Of a DNA stretch of 37,511 nucleotides, positions 29,707-37,511 are shown in pieces (positions within the stretch are counted from its first letter, which is position 1; each line of letters begins with the position of its first letter). A model generated the notes under the pieces. It was not told the origin of the DNA and made no database searches. It worked only from the letters and a program-made list of their open reading frames with translations. Source of the stretch: Holosporales bacterium (GTDB lineage: Bacteria; Pseudomonadota; Alphaproteobacteria; UBA3830; JAIRWN01); assembly GCA_031267535.1 (NCBI GenBank), contig JAIRYS010000007.1, positions 1 to 37,511 of the forward strand. Reading direction: 5' to 3'. Position numbers and translations under genes: made by a program.

Positions 29707-31677
29707 ATGAGCACAATTAAGCCGCTTTGGACACCAAGCGCCGATCGTTGCAAGAGCAGCAACCTCGCCAAGTTCATAGGCATTGTCAACAAGAAGCACA
29801 ACCTAAAAATAAGCGAATTTAAAGAACTGTGGGATTGGTCAGTTAATTGTAGAGACGAGTTTTGGGATGAAATATGGAGCTTCGGAGATGTCATAGCTTC
29901 CAGCAAAGGCAACAGAATAAGCAATGGCGAGAAAAACTTTAAAGCTCACCGATATTTTCCCGATGCGAAACTAAATTTCGCCGAAAACCTTTTGCGTGTC
30001 AGAGACAATAAGCCCGCAATAATATTTTGGGGCGAAAACAAAGTAGAAAGAATCATAACTTACAACGAGCTTTATAACAGCGTTAAAGATCTGGCTTACG
30101 CCCTTAAAAAGAATGGATTGGAGGTAGGGGATAGAGTCGCCGGATACGTAGCCAACACTCCTGAAACATTGATTGCGGCGCTTGCAACCATATCCCTTGG
30201 CGGCGTTTGGTGCGCATGCGCTACAGATTTTGGCGTTAAAGGAGCCTCAGACAGACTGGCTCAAATAGACCCAAAGTTCTTTTTTGCAACTGAGGCTTAC
30301 TATTACAAAGGTAAGGTATTCGATAACAGTGATAAAATATTCGATATCGCTAAAAGTATCAACACAGTCAAAAAGACTATACTGATTCCATATGCCGATG
30401 CGCCAAGGAAAAAACTTGATAAAAATTACGCTTATCTTGACGATTATGTGAATGAATTTGGAGATAAGTCTAAAACGACGCTGGAGTTTGTTCAGCTGCC
30501 GTTTAATCATCCGATATATATTCTGTTTACTTCTGGGACGACTGGCGCCCCAAAGTGCATTATCCACGGCGCAGGCGGAACCTTGCTGCAGCACCTGAAA
30601 GAGCATCAGCTTCACTGCGATATAAAGCCGGGCGACAGGGTATTTTACTACAGCACGTGCAGCTGGATGATGTGGAATTGGCATGTATCGGCGCTTGCTT
30701 CAAAAGCTACGCTTATGATGTTTGACGGCAATCCTTCGTATCCGGATGCATATACTCTGTTCAACTTTGCAGACAAACACAAGATGAATTTCTTTGGTAC
30801 TTCGTCGAAGTTCTTAGATGTTCTTTACAAAATTGGCGCGAAACCGAAGGATCATAATGATCTTTCATCTGTTCGTACTATCGGCGCGACTGGGTCTCCT
30901 ATGTCTCTTGAGGCGTTTTCATATGTTTACAAAGACATTAAGCAAGACCTGCACTTAAACGTCTTTTCAGGTGGAACTGACCTCATTTCGTGCTTTATCA
31001 TCGGCAATCCAATTTCTCCTGTGTATGCTGGGGAAATGCAGGGTATAGGCCTTGGCATGAAGGTAGCGGTGTTTGATGACAATGGCAAGCCTCTAGGCAA
31101 AAACCAACAAGGAGAGCTTGTCTGCACTGTGCCGTTTGCGCCGAAACCAGTGGGCTTTTGGAAAGACGACGGCGATCAAAAGTACGATAAGGCATATTAT
31201 CAAGAATTTCCTGGCGTATGGTCGCACGGCGACTGGATAGAAATTACCGACCGCAACGGCGTGATTATATCCGGACGTGCGGATACGGTACTGAAGCCGA
31301 GCGGAGTTCGCATAGGTACAGCCGAAATCTACGCCCAAGTACAAAAAGTTGAAGAAGTGCTTGAAAGCATTGCGGTCGGACAACAATGGAACAACGATGA
31401 GAGGATAATCCTTTTTGTGGTTCTGCGGGACAACCTGATCCTTGATGAAGATCTGAAGAAAAAGATTTGCGTCCAGATACGCACCAACGCTACGCCAAGG
31501 CATGTTCCTTCTAAAATTATTCAGGTTAAGGAAATTCCTTATACCAAGAACGATAAGATCTCGGAAATTGCTGTGAAATCGGTGATTCAGGGGCGTGAAG
31601 TAAAAAACAAAGAATCCCTCAAAAACCCAGCGTCCTTGGAGTTATACCGCAACCTTAAAGAACTTCAGGAAGACTGA
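29707..31677 (+). CDS. acetoacetyl-CoA synthetase
   Basis: MSTIKPLWTPSADRCKSSNLAKF, ILFTSGTTGAPKCIIHGAGGTLLQHLKEHQLHCDIKPGDRVFYYSTCSWMMWNWHVSALA. ATG at 29707 preferred over track start 29626. Confidence 0.92.
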   Translation: MSTIKPLWTPSADRCKSSNLAKFIGIVNKKHNLKISEFKELWDWSVNCRDEFWDEIWSFGDVIASSKGNRISNGEKNFKAHRYFPDAKLNFAENLLRVRDNKPAIIFWGENKVERIITYNELYNSVKDLAYALKKNGLEVGDRVAGYVANTPETLIAALATISLGGVWCACATDFGVKGASDRLAQIDPKFFFATEAYYYKGKVFDNSDKIFDIAKSINTVKKTILIPYADAPRKKLDKNYAYLDDYVNEFGDKSKTTLEFVQLPFNHPIYILFTSGTTGAPKCIIHGAGGTLLQHLKEHQLHCDIKPGDRVFYYSTCSWMMWNWHVSALASKATLMMFDGNPSYPDAYTLFNFADKHKMNFFGTSSKFLDVLYKIGAKPKDHNDLSSVRTIGATGSPMSLEAFSYVYKDIKQDLHLNVFSGGTDLISCFIIGNPISPVYAGEMQGIGLGMKVAVFDDNGKPLGKNQQGELVCTVPFAPKPVGFWKDDGDQKYDKAYYQEFPGVWSHGDWIEITDRNGVIISGRADTVLKPSGVRIGTAEIYAQVQKVEEVLESIAVGQQWNNDERIILFVVLRDNLILDEDLKKKICVQIRTNATPRHVPSKIIQVKEIPYTKNDKISEIAVKSVIQGREVKNKESLKNPASLELYRNLKELQED

Positions 31678-31683
31678 TGTATA

Positions 31684-32171
<488 letters not shown>

Positions 32172-32561
32172 CGGGGCCGCCCCGGCTCTGGATTGTTGTG
32201 TGGCGGGGTGAGGGGGGCGGGCGGCGAAGTCTTTGTGCATGGTCGCTGTTTCGCTTTGGTGTTCGTGGGGAAAAGGGGTAATGCGGGGGCGGGCTGAGGC
32301 TGCGCCGCTTTTTTTGTCATGCAGAAAGGGCGGTGAGGGGTGTCTGTGGCGGGCGGCTATGTTAACAGTCTTTTAATTATTTTTGAATTGAACTATACTT
32401 GTGCGTATGTGGAATCCTCGGTTGGGAATCGGGGGGTCGTTGGGAAAAATGCTCTTTCTTCTTGTTTTACCCATTTGAGCAATGCATTCTCTAATGGCGG
32501 GGCTTTGCCGCTTAAAACGTGGACGCTGACAGTCGTGTTCTTATTATAATAGAGGTTGATA

Positions 32562-35078
32562 ATGAAGATATTTGTTCGTATCTCGCTTTTTATCGGCGCG
32601 CTCATTTTTGCGCTAACCGCCATGATAGGCTTTACCGCGATTGCGGTGTCGTCGCGCATTATGGAATCCACTACCAGAAAGCTGCTGGAAAACGAGGCGG
32701 TTCTCGGTGCGGACTTGATAAAGGTCTACATTGACGGGCAGCTGCGGACTCTGCAAGAGTTGTCTTCCCGCGAAGAAGTGCTGTCTATGAATATGAACAA
32801 CTTTGGCGATATGTTCAGCGAAAGCATCGACCGCGCCGGGTTTCTGGATATAGCGATAGTCTCTCCGGACGGGACTGCCCACTATTTCAAAGACCGGACA
32901 ACCGCTTTCCTCGGCGACCGCGCTTATGTGATGGAGGCTTTTCGCGGGAAGCCCAATGTTTCAGAGACGCTGGTCATCAGTCGGGTGACGCAGCAGCCCG
33001 TGTTGATGTTTGCGGTGCCGGTATTGAACGAATCCGGTTCCCTCATCGGTGTGCTTGTCGGAAGGATGGATGGTAACGCGCTGAGTAAGGTTACGGAGCG
33101 CGTACGTTTCGGCGAAACCGGTTATGCCCTGATGGTTAACAGCACGGGGACTTTTATCTCGCACCGGGATGTCGGGATGGTCGCGCGTCAGTATAACCCG
33201 ATCAACGCGGCCGAATCCGACGCGGGGGCGGTGCCTCTTGCCGAGGCGGTTTCCACGATGTTACAGAACGACCGCGGGTTCTTGTCCTATACACTTGAAA
33301 ACATTGTTACCTACGCGAGCTTTGTATCGGTAGAAGGTATCCCTTGGAAGCTCGCGGTCACCGTCGAGCGGAACGAGTTTCACGAGAGCATCGCCCAGCT
33401 CACCACGCTCATCGTCGGGGTGGGGTTGATACTGCTCGTTATCGGTATTGTCATGACCATCTTCATCAGCCGTTCTGTCACCAGGCCGATTGATGTTGCG
33501 GTAGGCGCGTTGAAAGAGATGGGCGAGGGCGATCTTACCAAACGGCTGGAGATCAATTCAAAAGACGAGTTGGGAACTCTTGCGCGGTATTTTAATCAGA
33601 CAGCCGCCAAAATCGAAGAACTGATTCTCGCCATCATCCAGCGCGTCCTTACTCTGCGTCAGGTGAGCAACAGGCTCTCCGAAAACATGACGTTGACGGC
33701 GACTTCCATCAAGGATATTAACGCATCAGTTACCAACGTCAGTGCGCGGATAATAGAACAGAACGCGTCCGTTGACACTTCGAGCGCCGCGTTGATGCTC
33801 GTTTCTCAAAACATCGACACGCTCAATGCCGAAGTGACCCAGCAGGCGCAAAACGTGGCGCATTCCGCTTCCGAAGTTGAAAAGATGCTTGCGAGTATCA
33901 AGACCGTCGCGGATACTCTGGCGGAAAACAACGCAAACGTTAAGCAGCTCATGGAAGCGTCTGATATTGGCAGGAACGGCCTTTCCGACGTCGCCGAAGA
34001 CATTCGCGGGATCGCCCGAGAGTCGGAAGGGCTTTTGGAAATCAACGCGGTCATGGAAAGCATCGCGAGTCAGACAAACCTCCTCTCGATGAACGCGGCC
34101 ATTGAAGCCGCCCACGCCGGAGAATCGGGAAAAGGGTTTGCCGTTGTCGCCGATGAAATCCGCAAACTTGCCGAATCCTCCTCGGAACAATCCAAGACTA
34201 TTTCGACCGTACTCAAAAAGATCAAATCATCGATAGATAAGATCACTTTGTCCACCGACTCGGTATTATCCGAGTTTGAATCCATCGACGGCAGCATCAA
34301 AACCGTAGCCCAACAGGAAGACATGATCCGCAACGCGATGGATGAGCAGCGAGAGGGGAGCCGGCTCATCCTTGACGCGATTGGCCAGTTGCAAGAAACC
34401 ACCCGAAAAGTAAAAGAAGGGACGACAGGGATGCTCGAAAGCAGCAAGTCGATCATGAAAGAGAGCCGCAATCTCGAAGGACTCTCCGCGGAGATCAAAT
34501 ACAGCATGGACGAGATGGCCATCGGCACCGGCAACATCATCACGTCGATATACGACGCGAACGAAGCCAGCGGCATAAACAAAGAGAACATCGACACCCT
34601 GGCGGAAGAAGTGAGCCGTTTCAAAGTAGTACAATCCGGCATCGTTGCGGAGGGCGTCGTGGCGGACTATGTGTGGGACAAGACCTTTGCGACCGGCAAC
34701 GAAACCATTGACAACCAGCACAAGACGCTGTTTGACGCGCTCAACCGGCTGCTAGCCGCGATGCGGAGCGGCAAAGCGGGAGACGAACTGAAAAAGGCGC
34801 TTGACTTTCTCTCCGACTATACGGTCAAACATTTCTTTGATGAAGAACAGATCCAAAAACGCGCCGCCTATCCCGATTATCCGAACCACCACAAGATGCA
34901 CGAAAGTTTCAAGAAAACGGTGAAAGAACTTGGGGGCGAACTCATCATGAAAGGCGCAAGCGAGAAGCTCGTCTCTGAAGTCCGCCAAAAACTCGGCAAC
35001 TGGCTCGTAACCCACATAAAAGGCCAGGACATAAAGCTCGGCCTCTACCTCCAAAAAAAAGCGTCAGAACAAAGCTGA
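32562..35078 (+). CDS. methyl-accepting chemotaxis protein with C-terminal bacteriohemerythrin domain
   Basis: Cache-like periplasmic region, [45 protein letters not shown] hairpin, then [28 protein letters not shown]...[27 protein letters not shown]...[10 protein letters not shown]. Confidence 0.94.
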   Translation: MKIFVRISLFIGALIFALTAMIGFTAIAVSSRIMESTTRKLLENEAVLGADLIKVYIDGQLRTLQELSSREEVLSMNMNNFGDMFSESIDRAGFLDIAIVSPDGTAHYFKDRTTAFLGDRAYVMEAFRGKPNVSETLVISRVTQQPVLMFAVPVLNESGSLIGVLVGRMDGNALSKVTERVRFGETGYALMVNSTGTFISHRDVGMVARQYNPINAAESDAGAVPLAEAVSTMLQNDRGFLSYTLENIVTYASFVSVEGIPWKLAVTVERNEFHESIAQLTTLIVGVGLILLVIGIVMTIFISRSVTRPIDVAVGALKEMGEGDLTKRLEINSKDELGTLARYFNQTAAKIEELILAIIQRVLTLRQVSNRLSENMTLTATSIKDINASVTNVSARIIEQNASVDTSSAALMLVSQNIDTLNAEVTQQAQNVAHSASEVEKMLASIKTVADTLAENNANVKQLMEASDIGRNGLSDVAEDIRGIARESEGLLEINAVMESIASQTNLLSMNAAIEAAHAGESGKGFAVVADEIRKLAESSSEQSKTISTVLKKIKSSIDKITLSTDSVLSEFESIDGSIKTVAQQEDMIRNAMDEQREGSRLILDAIGQLQETTRKVKEGTTGMLESSKSIMKESRNLEGLSAEIKYSMDEMAIGTGNIITSIYDANEASGINKENIDTLAEEVSRFKVVQSGIVAEGVVADYVWDKTFATGNETIDNQHKTLFDALNRLLAAMRSGKAGDELKKALDFLSDYTVKHFFDEEQIQKRAAYPDYPNHHKMHESFKKTVKELGGELIMKGASEKLVSEVRQKLGNWLVTHIKGQDIKLGLYLQKKASEQS

Positions 35079-35132
35079 CCCGCCCGCCTATTCGGATAAA
35101 CCGCCCCCGGCTTTGGGAATGACTTGAAGGGT

Positions 35133-35242
35133 GGGGCGCACACACAGGTGCGCCCCAACGTCCCGGCCATTAGACTTATTCGTACTCCCGAATGGGCTTG
35201 ACGGGCGTTGGGGCGCACCTTGCGTGCGGCCTTACAGGTGCG
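35133..35242. repeat. cluster of alternating inverted copies of a GGGGCGCACC-like word
   Basis: GGGGCGCAC (35133-35141), GTGCGCCCC (35148-35156), GGGGCGCACC (35210-35219), AGGTGCG (35236-35242); GGTGCGCCCCAACG (35147-35160) is a perfect 14-bp inverted match to 35206-35219. Confidence 0.85.
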
Positions 35243-35376
35243 AGCCCGGGCTTTTTGGCTCGTTGGTAGTTGCTTTTGGCTTCACCTTTTATGCGGCAAC
35301 AAGTAGAGGGGAGGCGGTGTACGTAGATATCTTGGATACCGGTATCTTTCCTTGAAAATATGGTATACTGCAAGGT

Positions 35377-36168
35377 ATGAAAAGAGTGCAGTTTTTTCTT
35401 TTTTTGCTGGCGGCAACGTGGCTTTTCGCGGGCGGAAATCGTGATGATCCCCAAGCGTATATGGGTAGGTCGACCGAGCTTGTTCGGCGGGCCGGGTCTC
35501 TCCGTGTCGGGGTGCATTTTGATCTGCCGAGGATGAGTGTCCTTGATGCGAATACGGGCCAGTATTACGGTTATGAGGTTGAGATTTGCCGGCTGCTCGC
35601 ACGGGATTTGTTGAATGATGAGAGTAAGGTTGAGTTTGTACCCGTGACCAACGAGGAGCGGGAGGAGTTTCTCGACAACGGGACGGTCGATGTGATTATC
35701 GCGACTTTTGGGAAAAGCGAGTTGCAGGCGGAGAATTACAACATATCGTCGCCTTACTATACCGATTTTGTCGGGCTGATGGCGCGTCGCGATTCCCATT
35801 TTCAGGGGCTGGCGGATCTTAACGGGCGGAGTATCGGCATCGTCAAGGGGACAAATACTTTGCAGGCCATCGATGCGGCGGCGGCGGCCGTCGGGGTGCG
35901 TCCGAATATCTATGAATTTGTCCGCTTTTCCGAAATAAAGGCGGCGCTTGATTCGGGGTTGCTGGATGTTTTTGCGTCAGACAGAAGCGTTTTGGCGCGT
36001 TTCAATGACGAGTCAACGGTTATCCTGCCTGATAGGTTTGCGCCCCGTGAATACGGTATCGCGACCAAGCTGAGCAATCGCGATCTCGCCGAGTTTATCG
36101 AACAGCGGGTTCAGCAATGGCGGCGGGAAAAGATTTTCGACTCGTTAAGCGAATTTTTCGGGCTTTAA
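35377..36168 (+). CDS. amino-acid-type ABC transporter substrate-binding protein (SBP family 3-like)
   Basis: Signal peptide; GSLRVGVHFDLPRMSVLDANTGQYYGYEVEICRLLARDLL...VEFVPVTNEEREEFLDNGTVDVIIATF. Confidence 0.87.
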   Translation: MKRVQFFLFLLAATWLFAGGNRDDPQAYMGRSTELVRRAGSLRVGVHFDLPRMSVLDANTGQYYGYEVEICRLLARDLLNDESKVEFVPVTNEEREEFLDNGTVDVIIATFGKSELQAENYNISSPYYTDFVGLMARRDSHFQGLADLNGRSIGIVKGTNTLQAIDAAAAAVGVRPNIYEFVRFSEIKAALDSGLLDVFASDRSVLARFNDESTVILPDRFAPREYGIATKLSNRDLAEFIEQRVQQWRREKIFDSLSEFFGL

Positions 36169-36195
36169 ACGCCGCGCCGCGAGTCGATAGAAAGC

Positions 36196-37242
36196 CTACC
36201 CCCGGTCCAAACCGTAGCGGATTAATCGGTCGATCAGGGTCCGGTAGGGGATGCCGCACTGTTCCCACAGTTTGGGGTACATGCTGATTGTCGTGAAACC
36301 CGGCATGGTGTTGATCTCGTTCACGATGACCTGTCCGTCTTTTTTGACAAAAAAATCGACACGTGACAAATCCGCACAACATAGGGTCAAAAAGGTTTGT
36401 ATTGCCATTTTACGGATGGTCTCTGTTGTGCCGACCGGTAATTTAGCCGGAATTTCGATGCGCGCGCCGTTTCCATCGATGTATTTCGCGTCATAGGAAT
36501 AAAATTCGTGTGACGCGATGATCTCTCCCGGACACGACGCTTCTGTCTTCGCACCGTTTCCCAGAACGGCGCATTCAATTTCGCGGCCTTCGATGTATTC
36601 TTCAATGATAATTTTGGTGTCGTATAAAAAAGCGTCGTCGAGGTGCCACAGCCATTCATCCTCGCCGTGAATTTTATGCACCCCGACGGATGATCCCATA
36701 TTCGCCGGTTTCACAAAAAGCGGCAGCCCCAGTTTTCCGACAATCGCAGAAAAGGCGGGAATCGGCTCTTCTTTGTGCAGCGTTACAAAATGGGCGATAG
36801 GGATACCCTCGGCACGCAGGATTTTTTTTGCAACGGCCTTGTCCATGCCCAATGCCGAGCCGAGTATGCCGGAACCGACGAAAGGGACGCCGAGCATTTT
36901 CAGAAAACCCTGCACCGCGCCGTCCTCGCCAAACGGGCCGTGCAAAACAGGAAACACCACGTCAAAGAGCTGTTTCAAATTGCCGCAGTCAAAAGCAACA
37001 AGGTTCTTTTCATTAAGGCAAATCGTTTTCGGATTATTTTCGTTGAGGAGAAACCCGCCGGCCGCGTTCTGCCGCTCTCCACCCTGCCAAAGCCACCGGC
37101 CGTCTTTAGTGATACCGATAAGCGTCCAGTCATACACGGCGGGATTGACCGCCTCGGCAATATTCTTCGCCGATTGAAGCGATACTTCGTGTTCCGCCGA
37201 CTGCCCTCCGCAAAGAAGGGCTACTCTCACCTTTTGTTCCAT
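36196..37242 (-). CDS. ddl: D-alanine--D-alanine ligase
   Basis: VRVALLCGGQSAEHEVSLQSAKNIAEAV, PVLHGPFGEDGAVQGFLKMLGVPFVGSGILGSALGMDK, FVKPANMGSSVGV, VNEINTMPGFTTISMYPKLWEQCGI. Confidence 0.96.
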   Translation of the reverse strand: MEQKVRVALLCGGQSAEHEVSLQSAKNIAEAVNPAVYDWTLIGITKDGRWLWQGGERQNAAGGFLLNENNPKTICLNEKNLVAFDCGNLKQLFDVVFPVLHGPFGEDGAVQGFLKMLGVPFVGSGILGSALGMDKAVAKKILRAEGIPIAHFVTLHKEEPIPAFSAIVGKLGLPLFVKPANMGSSVGVHKIHGEDEWLWHLDDAFLYDTKIIIEEYIEGREIECAVLGNGAKTEASCPGEIIASHEFYSYDAKYIDGNGARIEIPAKLPVGTTETIRKMAIQTFLTLCCADLSRVDFFVKKDGQVIVNEINTMPGFTTISMYPKLWEQCGIPYRTLIDRLIRYGLDRG

Positions 37243-37362
37243 GGGTGAAACTTTAACGCATATCGGACTTGTACGGCAAGTCCCCGACAGTTTTTAAGGA
37301 ACAACGCCATTGCCGCTTGGCACGGAGGCGAAGTTCCCGCAGAGGGCGGCACGGTTGCCCTC

Positions 37363-37511
37363 TTAAAACACGTACTTTATTCCGGCTTTTATGAAGTTGT
37401 TGTCATGGTATTGGCCGAGTTCTCCGTCACTGTCGCCCACGAAAAAGCCGCAGGACAGCTCCAGTTCGGCATTGCCGCGGGTGAAGGTCAGACCGGGGAT
37501 GATGTAGGCGT
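37363..37511 (-). CDS. C-terminal end of an outer-membrane beta-barrel-like protein (partial)
   Basis: Reverse strand reads AYIIPGLTFTRGNAELELSCGFFVGDSDGELGQYHDNNFIKAGIKYVF-stop; alternating pattern with terminal Phe; runs off the window. Confidence 0.5.
   Translation of the reverse strand, partial: AYIIPGLTFTRGNAELELSCGFFVGDSDGELGQYHDNNFIKAGIKYVF

Noticed and set aside
35176-35799. 207-aa antisense ORF opposite the binding-protein gene
   Set aside because: Overlaps a well-supported sense CDS and the palindromic intergenic region; composition looks non-coding.
37265-37283. GGACTTG-TACGG-CAAGTCC hairpin followed by TTTTT as a terminator
   Set aside because: Its T run is on the plus strand but no plus-strand gene ends here; neighbouring genes are both on the minus strand.

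Overview
The window reads as two unrelated genomic segments joined by a run of 59 G's (32113-32171). Left of the run (1-32112) is an alphaproteobacterium-like chromosome, lower in GC and possibly from a host-associated lineage (inference). It carries tRNA-Val, tRNA-Leu, rlmE, a putative secreted HEAGH metallopeptidase, an rsmB-like methyltransferase, an orphan exported protein, a frameshifted RND adaptor with its RND pump, and decayed duplicate fragments. These are followed by lon, an MBOAT plus SGNH-like pair, lpxD-fabZ-lpxA, pntA, a second RND adaptor and pump, trmB, lipB, pgpA, mreB-mreC, a PotD-like protein, acetoacetyl-CoA synthetase and a cheA gene cut off by the G run. Right of the run (32172-37511) is higher-GC DNA that looks spirochaete/Treponema-like: an MCP with a C-terminal hemerythrin domain, an amino-acid ABC binding protein, ddl, and the end of an outer-membrane-type protein. 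The most unusual biology is the N-terminal extension of the second RND adaptor (19368-21476). It contains four to five copies of a cationic amphipathic module (KSIWQKIKQFLRKFIPKK-like) separated by acidic spacers, resembling a multi-copy antimicrobial-peptide precursor fused to an efflux adaptor. Other points of interest are a G9 tract inside an O-acetylation partner gene, a one-base frameshift in a G6 tract in an adaptor, and a mosaic of decayed metallopeptidase/rsmB copies around the first RND locus. No database search was run; all calls come from reading the sequence and the supplied ORFs.
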